A DNA stretch of 64,000 bases from Aliiroseovarius sp. F20344 (GCF_023016155.1 NZ_JALKBG010000009.1:1-64000), one strand, 5' to 3'; counted from the stretch's first letter, positions 33,642 through 45,282 are shown. The notes: a model not told the origin generated them from the letters alone. Numbers and translations: made by a program.

Positions 33642-34547
33642 TCACCACGTATCTGGCCCTTTGTTTGCAAAGGCATGTACCAGAAAATCAATGAACGCCC
33701 GCACTTTAGGCTGGGTAAATCTGCCGGGAGGATAGATGGCGTAAATTCCCTGCACATCAGGCGGCAAATCTGGAATGGCGTCGACGACCAGTCCTTGCTC
33801 AAGAGCATCAGCAAAAAGGAAGCTGGGCAGATAGGCAATGCCCAAACCCGAGATCGCCGCGTTCAGCAGAGATTGCCCGTCATTTACACTCAGCCAACCG
33901 GCCGAACGCACCTGTCGAACTTCACCGGACGGTGCCGGGATCTTCCACACGTTCCCGGAACTCTGGCTGGAATAGTGCAAAAGCTTGTGTTCGTTCAGAT
34001 CATCAATGCGTTTCGGACGGCCATATCGTTCGAAGTAAGCAGGGCTGCCAACCATACGGCGCGTCGTGTCGGCAATCTTACGCGCCCGAAGAGAGCTGTC
34101 TTCAAGCTCACCCACACGGATCGCCATATCGAATCCTTCGGAAATCAGCTCGACATAGCGGTTGGCCAGTTCCATCGTGACATTGACGTCTGGAAAATCT
34201 TTCAAAAACTCGCCCAGAACCGGGCTTAGGTGGTTCACACCGAAATCTGTCGCAACCGAGATACGAAGCATCCCGGCAGGCGCGGATTGCATAGACGTGA
34301 CCAAGGCGTCCGCTTCGCCTGCATCGTTCAGGACGCGGCGCGCGCGATCATAATAGGCCAATCCGATTTCGGTTGGGCTGACACGACGCGTCGTGCGGTT
34401 TAGAAGGCGTGCGCCCAAACGTGCCTCAAGACTTGAGACATGTTTTGATACAGCGGATTTCGAAATCCCCATTTTCTTCGCTGCATCAGTGAACCCACCT
34501 TGGTCCACAACGGTCGCAAATGCCTCCATTTCGGTCAAACGATCCAT
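33642..34547 (-). CDS. LysR-family transcriptional regulator
   Basis: 301 residues from the ATG at 34547 (MDRLTEMEAF). N-terminal winged helix (FVTVVDQGGFTDAAKKMG-like start, GISKSAVSKHVSSLEARLGARLL) and an effector domain ending near 301. It resembles the CrgA/DsdC-like group. No divergent partner: the next gene upstream is an AEC permease on the same strand, 237 bp away. That gap holds no gene I can support. Confidence 0.88.
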   Translation of the reverse strand: MDRLTEMEAFATVVDQGGFTDAAKKMGISKSAVSKHVSSLEARLGARLLNRTTRRVSPTEIGLAYYDRARRVLNDAGEADALVTSMQSAPAGMLRISVATDFGVNHLSPVLGEFLKDFPDVNVTMELANRYVELISEGFDMAIRVGELEDSSLRARKIADTTRRMVGSPAYFERYGRPKRIDDLNEHKLLHYSSQSSGNVWKIPAPSGEVRQVRSAGWLSVNDGQSLLNAAISGLGIAYLPSFLFADALEQGLVVDAIPDLPPDVQGIYAIYPPGRFTQPKVRAFIDFLVHAFANKGPDTW

Positions 34548-34784
34548 CAGAAACTCTCTACAATTATCCCCCGATCCCATTTGTATCGCCATGAATTGGG
34601 GCAAGACTGTGAAGACCTGCCGACATTACAGGGGTAATTCGGCTTATGTTCGCGAAATGGAAACACGAAAACTTGAATAAATACGGATACTTCTCAATCT
34701 TTGCGCGAGGCTTAACAGCTTTCAACTGCCAGAGATTTCACCGGATCCCTGTTTTTATTGCTCTTATTGGACAAGGCCAAAAAC

Positions 34785-35705
34785 CTAACGCACCGCAAAC
34801 ACAATCTCGGCGAGTGTTATCCAAATTGGCAGGGTGAGTGCGGATAGCAGTGTTGTTTGTGCAATTAATGTGGCGACCAACCGTCGATCAGCCCCAAATG
34901 CCGATGCAAGAACGTGTGCGGCAGACGCGGTGGGCAGTGCCGCGAAGACAACAAGCACCGAAGCGATTCCCGCTTCCAGCCCAAAAACCACCCCGCAAAG
35001 CAGCGCAAAGGCTGGCATCGCGACCAGCTTGATTGCAGAGATAGCGGCGTTGAAACGGTTCAGCCTTGCCAGTGCCTTCCAATCCATCGTCGCACCGATT
35101 GACAGCAATGCGATTGGAATGGCCGCCTTGGCCAGAAGCTCTAACGGAGCCATGATCGGGGATGGAATTTGCACCTGAAGCAGCCCGATGCATAGGCCGG
35201 ACAAGCTGGCCAGCAAGAAGGGGTTCAGCGCGATTTTCGCGAGCGTTGCCTTCCAACCGAAGGACCCACCGCGCGACAACACGCTGACTGCCATCAGATT
35301 TGCTACCGGCACCCCCATCCCGACGGCCACGGCCATTTCTCCAAGGCCACCATTTTGTAGAAGGGCAACCGCAACTAACCCCAGCGCAGTGTTGAACCGC
35401 CAAGCGACCTGCCAGGCCCCAGCAAAATCCAGAAAGCGATCTGGCCCGTGGCGGCGCGTAATCCATCCCAATCCCAAGCCAACACCCATAATCGCCCAGA
35501 CAAGGGGCGCCATGGCCGCGACTTGCGAAACTTCGATCGGGCGGCTGGCGGCTGCAACGAACAAAAGGGCTGGAAACAAGATCTCAAAATTCAGGCGGTC
35601 GAGACCCTGCCACGCATTTTCCGACAAGCGCCCACGCACCAGTCCACCCAGTCCGACCAGCAGAAAGCTGGGCAGAAGCCCCAGAAAGATCGAGCTGAAA
35701 AGCAT
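34785..35705 (-). CDS. AEC-family permease
   Basis: 306 residues with about ten membrane segments; second AEC carrier in the window, not closely similar to the one at 6063. Typical segments are AVGMGVPVANLMAVSVL and AIPIALLSIGATMDW. Substrate unknown. It follows fadH by 27 bp on the same strand. Confidence 0.83.
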   Translation of the reverse strand: MLFSSIFLGLLPSFLLVGLGGLVRGRLSENAWQGLDRLNFEILFPALLFVAAASRPIEVSQVAAMAPLVWAIMGVGLGLGWITRRHGPDRFLDFAGAWQVAWRFNTALGLVAVALLQNGGLGEMAVAVGMGVPVANLMAVSVLSRGGSFGWKATLAKIALNPFLLASLSGLCIGLLQVQIPSPIMAPLELLAKAAIPIALLSIGATMDWKALARLNRFNAAISAIKLVAMPAFALLCGVVFGLEAGIASVLVVFAALPTASAAHVLASAFGADRRLVATLIAQTTLLSALTLPIWITLAEIVFAVR

Positions 35706-35732
35706 CTGGCCTCCTTCAAGGCCTCATGCACA

Positions 35733-37799
<2,067 letters not shown>

Positions 37800-37847
37800 T
37801 CACGTAAAGCACTGTCACTTGAAACGCTGCGTAACCTTGCGTGGATG

Positions 37848-38330
37848 TCAATCTACCAAAGCGGCCAGTTCTTCGATCCGTTCGGACGAAAACACCTGTA
37901 CGCCAGCCTGTCGCAACGCCGCTGTTACGACCCCCATACCTGAACGCCGCGCACCATCATGATGACCACTATAGATCACGTAAGTACCGCACGAGGGGCT
38001 GGCTTCGGTCAACAAAGCGTATTGGCATGCATGCTTCTTGGCCACGGCCACAGCCTGTTCTGCACCAAGCAGATAGGCCTTGGTCACATCTTGCCCTGAC
38101 ACATCCAGAATTCGACCCTGTCCGGCAAAAACGGATACGCCGTCAAAATCAGGCTCGATCTCGGCAGGCAGGCGCGGAATTGGCAGGCCGCCCAGAAGCT
38201 CGGGACAAATGGGGTGCAGCCAACCCTTTTCACCCCAAGCACTTAGACGATCGTCGCGCAGTGTTTTTGCCGCCCCGTCATAGCGCACCTTCTGGCCAAG
38301 CAAGCAGGAGCTGACGAGGATACCTGTCAT
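37848..38330 (-). CDS. DUF523 family protein
   Basis: 160 residues with conserved cysteines in SSCLLGQKVRYDG, PICPELLGGLPIPR and SPSCGTYVIY, the family hallmark; a thiol or metal-cluster role is often supposed. Coupled by ATGA (38327-38330) to the gene upstream. Confidence 0.87.
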   Translation of the reverse strand: MTGILVSSCLLGQKVRYDGAAKTLRDDRLSAWGEKGWLHPICPELLGGLPIPRLPAEIEPDFDGVSVFAGQGRILDVSGQDVTKAYLLGAEQAVAVAKKHACQYALLTEASPSCGTYVIYSGHHDGARRSGMGVVTAALRQAGVQVFSSERIEELAALVD

Positions 38331-38707
38331 TCTTCAGCAATATCATGACAATGGCGCCGAAAGGCGCGCTTCAGCATGTCCAGTTCTGCTCGAAGAAGAT
38401 CCATTTCAGCGCGAAGATCGGCCTCCAACGGGTGACCGGCGACAATGACGAAACTGTCCAGGGATTCGCCACTGGATCTGTCTTGGACCAAAAAGGTTTG
38501 GACGCCATCACTTAGAAGCTCGGCCGGGATAGGAACGCGCACAATGTACTGGCCTTTGCCATCCGGCAGGGCAGTAACCTCAACCCCTGACACAGGTTCC
38601 GCCAAATGCGTCACCTCAATTTCAGGCGCAATTGTGCCCTTTGAGGTCAGAATGCCTTCCCAAACACCCGCGTGAATGCGAGCAGAACTAAGTGCCATGT
38701 CAGCCAT
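38327..38707 (-). CDS. Hypothetical protein
   Basis: 126 residues from the ATG at 38707, which has AGGAG upstream; the open frame runs to 38758 without a better start. Beta-rich (GVWEGILTSKGT, VEVTALPDGKGQYIVRVPIPAELLSDGVQTFLV) with a charged C-terminal coiled coil (ADLRAEMDLLRAELDMLKRAFRRH). Unrecognised. Lies between DUF523 and the DUF6478-like gene, apparently one transcript. Confidence 0.75.
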   Translation of the reverse strand: MADMALSSARIHAGVWEGILTSKGTIAPEIEVTHLAEPVSGVEVTALPDGKGQYIVRVPIPAELLSDGVQTFLVQDRSSGESLDSFVIVAGHPLEADLRAEMDLLRAELDMLKRAFRRHCHDIAEE

Positions 38708-38730
38708 GAGATCTCCTAAACATGTCGCCC

Positions 38731-39504
38731 TTACATCTTGGCGCGGGGATGGCGACACAGTGTCAAATCACGCAACACCATCTTGTTCATACTGGGATCT
38801 TCGAACACAAGATCTACCCACATTTTCTCGACCCGTTTTTCGTTCACTTTTGAATACGCCAAGTCAAATTCGATAACCTCTTCACCGGTGTTCAGCGCTT
38901 GTTGCTGGTGTAATTGTTCGGTGTTTGGGCCGTGTTGGATATTTAATCGCGCAAAAAGACCGACCGGTCTTTCAACTTCAGCTGTAATCGACAAACGAAT
39001 GATGTGATTTCGATGCAAACCTTCGGTCGCCAATGATGGGACATCCACAACCAATGACACGAACGTTCCGTTAAAGCCCAACACTTCTAGCGTCATCCCA
39101 AAAGGAGCAAGGTCGGTTTCACGCGAGTTCCGAACCTGTCGGAATGTCAGCTCTGCCAATGGGCAGTCGTGAAATAACTTAACCTCATCCCCGAAAGCTG
39201 TGCCACTTGGCACCGACGCAACGCCTGAAGGCTCAAGCGGGCCACGCCAAACCTCCGGACGATATGCCCAATCAGAATGAAGCGGCTTTTGAATGACGTT
39301 TGAACCCAAAGCGGGCAAGGCAAGACGGCTGTCTGCCTCGAACAAAACCTGATCGATATTTTGACGCAACTGACGCGCTTTCACCCGCAGCTGACGTAGC
39401 GCGGATTTATCCAACCCTTCCGCGCCATGTGCCAAACGCGCCCAACGGCGCAAGGCCCTGCGGTCATTCAAACGATCCGAAAGGGAAGTAATCCAGCTTT
39501 GCAT
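38731..39504 (-). CDS. Conserved Rhodobacteraceae protein (DUF6478-like)
   Basis: 257 residues: a basic helical N-terminus (DRRALRRWARLAHGAEGLD) then a beta-rich body with GFNGTFVSLVVDVPSLATEGL and a C-terminal EKMWVDLVFEDPSMNKMVLRDLTLCRHPRA. The pattern fits a family I recall as restricted to Rhodobacterales (DUF6478); its role is unknown. 23 bp separate it from the next gene downstream. Confidence 0.75.
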   Translation of the reverse strand: MQSWITSLSDRLNDRRALRRWARLAHGAEGLDKSALRQLRVKARQLRQNIDQVLFEADSRLALPALGSNVIQKPLHSDWAYRPEVWRGPLEPSGVASVPSGTAFGDEVKLFHDCPLAELTFRQVRNSRETDLAPFGMTLEVLGFNGTFVSLVVDVPSLATEGLHRNHIIRLSITAEVERPVGLFARLNIQHGPNTEQLHQQQALNTGEEVIEFDLAYSKVNEKRVEKMWVDLVFEDPSMNKMVLRDLTLCRHPRAKM

Positions 39505-39570
39505 AGTTGTTGCGGTGCCCGTTCCAGTGGTGATCAGGTGTCAGGATGGCTGCACTTAACCAGATATTCC

Positions 39571-40335
39571 CTAGTTTCGCAATTTGCCAAAAATCGATGC
39601 TATCCCGCCATTGCCTTTGTCGCCACTTGGATTTGCGGCAGCGATAGCATCCACAAAACCATTCAGCTGCGAAAGCCCATTACGCCGGTCAATTGGGTGA
39701 TCTGTGAACCCGGTTACACTGGCCACAACCAGCTTGTCCCCAAGGGGTAAAAAGGCGCGCCATGTCGTGTCTGACAGGGTTTTGGGTCGGTTCGGGGAAC
39801 TGTCACGCGTTAGAACTTTGACAACGCCGGAGGCTGTTTTCAGATCCAGAACCTCAACGGTGTCGGCTTTCCCCGATCGGCTAAGCGCCGCACGTCCAGA
39901 GGCGCTTTCCAGAAAAGCGCGCGCTTGTGCCATCAACGGCTCAGTTTCATCCACGCTTGAAGCCACACCTTTCGGTATGGGCGACACACTGGACACAAGG
40001 AAGGCTGGTTTCTTAGGACTGGGATCGGCTGGATTGCGCGTGAGCGCCGCACAAGCGCCAAAAGGCACAAACGCACCCGCTGCCTGATCACGAAGCGAGC
40101 TTACATCAACGCAGTAGCCCTCAGGCGCAGCGATTGTGACCGCGCCAGACATAACGGTCCGTTTCTGCACCAAATCGCTCGACGCAGACGGCGCTTGTTT
40201 TGAAAACAAGGGACTGTTGCGCACATCGTCAGGCTTCGCACCCCCGAAGCACCCGGCCAAAAGGCCCGTCATCAAACAGATCACACCCCATCGCGCAGCC
40301 CTTTGGGCCACTTTGGCTTCTCTTACTAAGTACAC
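39571..40335 (-). CDS. Putative lipoprotein
   Basis: 254 residues; the signal sequence ends in a lipobox LAGC about 29 residues from the start, followed by a low-complexity linker. The beta-rich remainder has two conserved cysteines (EGYCVDV, FGACAAL) and ends in Gly/Asn. No family recognised; probably anchored in the envelope. Divergent from the CPBP protease gene, sharing about 180 bp. Confidence 0.78.
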   Translation of the reverse strand: MYLVREAKVAQRAARWGVICLMTGLLAGCFGGAKPDDVRNSPLFSKQAPSASSDLVQKRTVMSGAVTIAAPEGYCVDVSSLRDQAAGAFVPFGACAALTRNPADPSPKKPAFLVSSVSPIPKGVASSVDETEPLMAQARAFLESASGRAALSRSGKADTVEVLDLKTASGVVKVLTRDSSPNRPKTLSDTTWRAFLPLGDKLVVASVTGFTDHPIDRRNGLSQLNGFVDAIAAANPSGDKGNGGIASIFGKLRN

Positions 40336-40514
40336 AAACTCACCTTACTCTGCACATGCGCGGGTCGTTGCCCAGCATCATCCCTTCCGTCTTATGTTCC
40401 GGATAGCAACTCAAGGGGGCATGACGCAAGTCGGCTAAAACCGGATTGTCCTTTGCATTCTTTCAGGACACAGTTGGGATAAATCACCAGTTCATGTGCT
40501 CTGGAGCGTTTATT

Positions 40515-41441
40515 GTGACATCTGCCCCCCAACTTTCCTTCTGGTCCCCCGCGCGGCCGTATTGCCAGATCTGGCGTTCAGTTCTTGGGTTTGTTCTGAT
40601 CCATGTTGCATTCTTTGCGGCGACTTTTGCGATCTTCATGACCGGGGGCTGGTTGATCGGAGAGCACCCAGCAAACATCCTGAATGCGACAACAGCCGTG
40701 CATGCAGGTATCTTCTTTCTGACTTTCCTTGGGTATCATTTGGGCCTCTGGATGGTGGTGCGTTTCCTGCACAAACGCAGCTTCTCAAGCCTGTTTGGCG
40801 CGCAGCACCGTGTTCTGTGGCGACATTTTCGGACTGGCATATTGATCGCGCTGGCGATCAGCTTGGCAGCAACCGTTCTGCAGATGCTGGAACCGCTGTT
40901 CGTTGCCCCGCAGGAACAAACAGAGCTTCAGCGTAACTTGCCCACCAGCGAATGGGCTTTGGTTCTTATTCCCGCTCTGACCCTGATTTTCATTCAGATC
41001 TTCGCAGAGGAATTGGTGTTCCGTGGGTACATGCTTCAACAATTGCGCGCGCGATTCAGGTCACCTTGGATCTGGGCCATCCTGCCTTCAGTGGCATTTG
41101 GATTGCTGCACGCCGACCCGGCATCTTGGGGGGTGAACGCAATTTTCTATGTCATCCACACCAGCGTCGTCGGCATCGTTCTAAGCATAGTAACCGTGCG
41201 CACGGGGAACATTGGCGCGGCCGCCGGGCTGCACTTTGGAAACAACGCGTCGATGGTTCTTGTTGGAAATGCGGGAAACTTGGATGGTTTTTCCCTTTTT
41301 ATTGCAGAGGTCGATCTGATGGGATCAACAATGACCGCTTCGATGATCCTGCAAACCACGCTGGTTCTGGTTGCGTTTGCGATTTGGTGGCGCCTGTCCC
41401 AACGTAACCGCCCAATTGCAAATGCCGTCGAGGCAGACTAA
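40515..41441 (+). CDS. CPBP-family intramembrane metalloprotease
   Basis: 308 residues, about eight membrane helices. The conserved glutamate pair and arginine EELVFRGYMLQQL (about residue 165), the first histidine in FGLLHAD and the third motif HFGNNAS are all present, as in CaaX-protease/bacteriocin-processing (Abi) enzymes. The GTG at 40515 is chosen because GGAG lies eight bases upstream; the frame is open to 40446. Natural substrate unknown. Confidence 0.82.
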   Translation: MTSAPQLSFWSPARPYCQIWRSVLGFVLIHVAFFAATFAIFMTGGWLIGEHPANILNATTAVHAGIFFLTFLGYHLGLWMVVRFLHKRSFSSLFGAQHRVLWRHFRTGILIALAISLAATVLQMLEPLFVAPQEQTELQRNLPTSEWALVLIPALTLIFIQIFAEELVFRGYMLQQLRARFRSPWIWAILPSVAFGLLHADPASWGVNAIFYVIHTSVVGIVLSIVTVRTGNIGAAAGLHFGNNASMVLVGNAGNLDGFSLFIAEVDLMGSTMTASMILQTTLVLVAFAIWWRLSQRNRPIANAVEAD

Positions 41442-41472
41442 CTAAGGCCAAACGCAACAAGGAAGTCTGGCG

Positions 41473-42426
41473 ATGAACTGGATCTCGAACTACGTCCGCC
41501 CCCGCATCAACTCGCTTTTCTCGCGCCGCGAGGTGCCCGAGAACCTGTGGACCAAGTGCGGCGAGTGCGGCACCATGCTGTTCCACCGTGAATTCACCGA
41601 GAACTATAACGTCTGCACCAACTGCGACCACCATATGGGCATCACACCACGTGATCGCTTTTCCCTAATGTTTGATGGCGGCATCTTCACCGAAGTCGAC
41701 GTCCCCGCACCGATCGATGATCCGCTTCACTTCAAGGATCAAAAGAAATACCCCGAGCGCATGAAATCCGCCCGCAAAGGCACAGGCGAACGCGAAGCGA
41801 TGCTTGTGGCGGAAGGCGAGATCGGTCGCACTCCGATCATTGCGGCTGCGCAGGATTTCAGCTTCATGGGTGGCTCTATGGGCATGTATGTTGGCAATGC
41901 CATCATTGCTGCCGCCGAACGTGCCGTTGCACTGAAACGCCCGCTGGTGCTGTTCTCGGCTGCAGGTGGCGCGCGTATGCAGGAAGGCATCCTGTCGCTG
42001 ATGCAGATGCCGCGTACAACCGTTGCCGTGCAGATGCTGAAAGAAGCCAACCTACCTTATATCGTCGTATTGACTCACCCGACCACCGGCGGCGTCACCG
42101 CGTCTTACGCCATGCTTGGGGATGTGCATATCGCCGAACCCAACGCACTGATCTGCTTTGCAGGGCCGCGCGTGATTGAACAAACAATTCGCGAAAAACT
42201 GCCCGAAGGTTTCCAGCGTGCGGAATACCTTCTGGATCACGGGATGCTGGACCGAGTCACGCACCGCAAGGATATGAAGGAAGAACTGGTGACGATCCTG
42301 CGCATGCTGACGGGCCAACCGCCAGCGGTCAAAGGTGACCTTCCCAAACCGGAGCCGGAAGCAGAAGCAGAAGCCGCACCGACCGAAGAAGCGTCCACTG
42401 ACGCCAGTAAGGTCGACGAAGCGTGA
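41473..42426 (+). CDS. accD: Acetyl-CoA carboxylase carboxyltransferase subunit beta
   Basis: Transfers the carboxyl group from biotin to acetyl-CoA, with AccA, in fatty-acid synthesis. 317 residues: zinc finger cysteines 29, 32, 48, 51; carboxyltransferase core with [19 protein letters not shown] and [15 protein letters not shown]. The C-terminal 35 residues are an Ala/Glu-rich tail beyond the family core. Overlaps folC by four bases. Confidence 0.96.
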   Translation: MNWISNYVRPRINSLFSRREVPENLWTKCGECGTMLFHREFTENYNVCTNCDHHMGITPRDRFSLMFDGGIFTEVDVPAPIDDPLHFKDQKKYPERMKSARKGTGEREAMLVAEGEIGRTPIIAAAQDFSFMGGSMGMYVGNAIIAAAERAVALKRPLVLFSAAGGARMQEGILSLMQMPRTTVAVQMLKEANLPYIVVLTHPTTGGVTASYAMLGDVHIAEPNALICFAGPRVIEQTIREKLPEGFQRAEYLLDHGMLDRVTHRKDMKEELVTILRMLTGQPPAVKGDLPKPEPEAEAEAAPTEEASTDASKVDEA

Positions 42427-43697
42427 GCGCCCAAGGCTCGGACGTCATCCTTGACCGGATGATGTCACTGCACCCGAAGATCATTGATCTGACACTAGAT
42501 CGGGTCTGGCGCTTGCTAGAAGCTGTGGACAATCCACAAGACCGGCTGCCAGCGGTCATTCACCTTGCCGGGACCAATGGTAAGGGATCGACCCAAGCGA
42601 TGATCCGCGCGGGGCTCGAGGGCGCTGGTAAGACTGTGCACGCCTATACCTCGCCTCACTTGGCACGGTTTCACGAACGTATTCGTCTGGCGGGTGCACT
42701 GATCAGCGAAGACGCCCTGACCGAGGTTCTGGACCGCTGCTATGCCGCCAACGGCGGTGAGAACATCACCTATTTCGAAATCACCACCGTCGCAGCGCTG
42801 ATGGCCTTCGCCGAGACACCAGCCGATTTCACTTTGCTAGAAACCGGGTTGGGCGGACGGCTGGATGCAACCAATGTGGTAAAAGAACCTGCGCTGACCG
42901 TGATCACCCCGATCTCGATCGACCACACTCAGTTCCTCGGTGAAACCCTGCCCGAGATCGCAGGCGAGAAAGCCGGCATTCTGAAACGCGGCGTCGCGTG
43001 CGTGGTGGGTCCGCAAAAAGACGAAGCACTGGATGTGATCGAAGCACGCGCAGCTAAGCTGGGCTGCCCCCTGTTTGTTCACGGCCAGTATTGGCATTTC
43101 TGGGAAGAACGCGGACGTCTGATCTTTCAAGATGAAAACGGGCTTCTGGATCTGCCCTTGCCCGCGCTTATCGGACCGCATCAGATCGAAAACGCAGCTG
43201 CCGCAATTGCCGCGCTGCGCGTGCTGGGCTTTGACGAAGCCGCCTGCGAGGCTGCGATGCGTGATGTGACATGGCCCGCACGGATGCAGCGTCTGCGCCA
43301 AGGTCCACTAATTGATGCGGCCGGTGAGGCCGAGCTATGGCTCGACGGTGGCCACAACCCCGCGGCAGGAGAGATGCTGGCAACGGTCCTGGCAGACCTC
43401 CCGAAACGCCCGACCCATCTGATCTGCGGAATGCTGAACACCAAAGACATCGCGGGTTACCTGCGGCCACTTGCAAGCGTGGCCGACACCCTGACCGCCG
43501 TGTCCATCCCGGATGAACCCAACACTTTGCCAGCAGACACTACTGCTGAAGTCGCCGAGGGCGTCGGTATGACTGCAAATACCGCTGAGAGTGTTGAGGC
43601 AGCAATTCTGTCGATCACAACGCGCGATCCTAAGGCTCGGATCCTGATTTGCGGTTCTCTTTATCTTGCGGGTGCGATTTTGCGTGAAAACGGCTAA
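42423..43697 (+). CDS. folC: Dihydrofolate synthase / folylpolyglutamate synthase
   Basis: 424 residues from the GTG at 42423, which overlaps the accD stop (GTGA). Mur-ligase-type ATP site GTNGKGST (about 48), [13 protein letters not shown], the second-domain DGGHNPAA, and a C-terminal CGSLYLAG. Adds glutamate to dihydropteroate and to folates. accD-folC is a conserved pair. Confidence 0.95.
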   Translation: MSAQGSDVILDRMMSLHPKIIDLTLDRVWRLLEAVDNPQDRLPAVIHLAGTNGKGSTQAMIRAGLEGAGKTVHAYTSPHLARFHERIRLAGALISEDALTEVLDRCYAANGGENITYFEITTVAALMAFAETPADFTLLETGLGGRLDATNVVKEPALTVITPISIDHTQFLGETLPEIAGEKAGILKRGVACVVGPQKDEALDVIEARAAKLGCPLFVHGQYWHFWEERGRLIFQDENGLLDLPLPALIGPHQIENAAAAIAALRVLGFDEAACEAAMRDVTWPARMQRLRQGPLIDAAGEAELWLDGGHNPAAGEMLATVLADLPKRPTHLICGMLNTKDIAGYLRPLASVADTLTAVSIPDEPNTLPADTTAEVAEGVGMTANTAESVEAAILSITTRDPKARILICGSLYLAGAILRENG

Positions 43698-43767
43698 ATC
43701 GGCCACTTTCACAATCGTGATCACAAAATAAATTTCAATCGACACCGCGCACCCGCATCAACAACAC

Positions 43768-43825
43768 GATTCAAGCCACGGAAAAGAATCACTTTTTTGC
43801 CGGTTTCGCGAATCACCAGTGATTC
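43768..43825. promoter_or_regulatory. Cluster of GANTC methylation sites with a palindrome upstream of an orphan promoter
   Basis: Four GANTC sites (43768, 43786, 43810, 43821) fall within 58 bp. The last two form a perfect palindrome, GAATCAC-CA-GTGATTC (43810-43825), ending 11 bp before the -35 box. In alphaproteobacteria CcrM methylates GANTC, and GcrA-controlled promoters often carry such sites; that link is inference here. Confidence 0.5.
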
Positions 43826-43836
43826 TATGTAAAATG

Positions 43837-43866
43837 TTGACGGTTTAAGGGGTTAGCGCCTATAAA
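43837..43866 (+). promoter_or_regulatory. Near-consensus sigma-70 promoter with no following gene
   Basis: TTGACG (43837-43842), 18-bp spacer, TATAAA (43861-43866). It is the best promoter I can see in the window, yet no credible ORF follows on this strand before the zapE gene, which runs the other way. Confidence 0.6.
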
Positions 43867-43872
43867 TAGGAC

Positions 43873-44096
43873 ATTCTATAGGCAAAGTTCGCATCAAGTG
43901 GACGGCTTATCGAGCAGTACATTACGCCAGGGCGGCAAGGTGATTCGAAAGAGGCAGAATTTAATAGCCTCAATGTGATCACAAATTACATCGTGACCCT
44001 TTGCCTAACCCAGCGGCACTTCGGGGAGTTCAACTCCCCATATCCGAGTTAGGCAGGCAGGTGAAAACCTGAGGGGTCGCAGACGGCGGCCCCTCT
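43873..44096 (+). ncRNA. Candidate structured non-coding RNA between folC and zapE
   Basis: The only gene-free stretch longer than 300 bp (43698-44096). Downstream of the promoter, several perfect stems are visible: GAGGC/GCCTC (43951-43971); TGCCTAAC/GTTAGGCA (44002-44009 with 44048-44055) enclosing GGGGAG-TTCAA-CTCCCC (44023-44039); CAGGT-GAAA-ACCTG with a GNRA loop (44058-44071); and GAGGGGTCGC/GCGGCCCCTC (44071-44095). TAGGCAAAG at the 5' end (43879-43887) is complementary to CTTTGCCTA (43999-44007), which overlaps the second stem, so two folds exclude each other. It does not match 6S, 4.5S, RNase P or tmRNA cores that I know. The last hairpin also serves as zapE terminator. Transcription is inferred. 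Confidence 0.4.
44071..44095 (-). terminator. zapE terminator hairpin
   Basis: Read on the minus strand: GAGGGGCCGC, loop CGTCT, GCGACCCCTC, then AGGTTTTC, immediately after the zapE stop. It may also end the plus-strand RNA. Confidence 0.6.
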
Positions 44097-45185
44097 TCAA
44101 TCCTGCACGCTTCCCCAATCCTTGTCTTGCATTTCGCGCAGCCGGCTGGCGGTGCGTTCAAACTCGAATGATCCTTCACCCTCGACATAAAGCATCTCGG
44201 GCTGTGCGGCGGCGGAGGCAATCAAACGCACCTTTGCCTCGTACAGGGCATCAATCAGCGTCACAAAGCGTTTCGCTTCGTTGAAGTTAGAACGACCAAG
44301 GCGCGGAATATCTTCCAGCACCAAAAGCTTCACCGCGTTAGCCACGGCAAGATAATCGCCGGGCCCCAGCATCGCACCGCAAAGGTCATGAAACTGCGCC
44401 CGCGCAGCCCCGTTGCGATAGGCAGGCAGAACGACCTCGCGCCCCTTTACGGTCAGAGCCAGCGGGGCGGCATCCCCCCCGGTCAGGTCTTTCCACAAAG
44501 CGTCGATTGCACCGCGCGCTTCTGCGCCTGAAGGGGTGAAATAGACCTGCTCACCTGAAAGTCGATCCTGACGGTAGTCGTTTGGGCTGATCAGTTCATG
44601 CACGACCATCTGGTCCTTCAAAAGCGCGATGAACGGAAGGAATAGCTGGCGATTCAGACCGTCTTTATAAAGCTCATCAGGATGGCGGTTCGACGTGGTG
44701 ACAACCACAACGCCCGCGTCAAACAGCTTTTCAAACAAGCGCCCTACCAGCATCGCATCTGTGATGTCAGTGATTTGCATTTCATCGAAGGCAAACAGCT
44801 TCACATCCGCGGCGATCTTGGCCGCCACAGGCTCCAATGGGTCATCAACGCCAGTTTTGCGCGCGGCTGTCATGCCCTCATGCACCTCTTGCATGAACGC
44901 GTGGAAATGCACGCGGCGCTTAGCCGATGTTTCAAGGCTGTCGACGAAAAGGTCCATCAGCATCGACTTGCCGCGCCCGACCCCACCCCAAAGGTAAAGG
45001 CCCTGCGGAACCTCTTCGGGTTTGGAATGAAACAGCCCGCCCAGAATGCCGCGCTTGCGCACAGGGGCGGCGTCCAAATGGGCCCGGATGTCTTCCAGCG
45101 CGGGCAGACATGCCTCTTGCGCCGGGTCGCGGGTAATCTCGCCTCTTTCGGCCAGAGCGTCATAGATCTTTATCAAATTTGCCAT
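44097..45185 (-). CDS. zapE: ZapE (AFG1-like) cell-division ATPase
   Basis: 362 residues of the AFG1/ZapE AAA family: Walker A GGVGRGKSMLMD (about 67-78), Walker B LFAFDEMQITD (about 133), sensor TTSNRHPDELY. In E. coli it binds FtsZ and affects the Z ring during late division; the mitochondrial relative handles membrane proteins. Short gap to a divergent MFS gene. Confidence 0.92.
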   Translation of the reverse strand: MANLIKIYDALAERGEITRDPAQEACLPALEDIRAHLDAAPVRKRGILGGLFHSKPEEVPQGLYLWGGVGRGKSMLMDLFVDSLETSAKRRVHFHAFMQEVHEGMTAARKTGVDDPLEPVAAKIAADVKLFAFDEMQITDITDAMLVGRLFEKLFDAGVVVVTTSNRHPDELYKDGLNRQLFLPFIALLKDQMVVHELISPNDYRQDRLSGEQVYFTPSGAEARGAIDALWKDLTGGDAAPLALTVKGREVVLPAYRNGAARAQFHDLCGAMLGPGDYLAVANAVKLLVLEDIPRLGRSNFNEAKRFVTLIDALYEAKVRLIASAAAQPEMLYVEGEGSFEFERTASRLREMQDKDWGSVQD

Positions 45186-45282
45186 GAGGTCTGATAAAAC
45201 GACGCGTCACATAAGGAAAGGTGAACTGTCCCATCAAAAAGCAGGAATTGACGAGGCGTGATCCTTACCTGACAGTGCCGGA

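Noticed and set aside
34646-34837. 63-codon plus-strand frame between the LysR and AEC genes
   Set aside because: Its end overlaps the AEC gene antisense and it has no ribosome site or recognisable pattern.
43898-43975. 26-codon GTG-to-TGA frame inside the candidate RNA
   Set aside because: No ribosome site, basic random-looking composition; too short to support without conservation data.
44021-44040. Possible tRNA T-arm in the folC-zapE gap (GGGGAG-TTCAA-CTCCCC)
   Set aside because: The loop is five bases, not seven, and no acceptor or anticodon arms fit around it.
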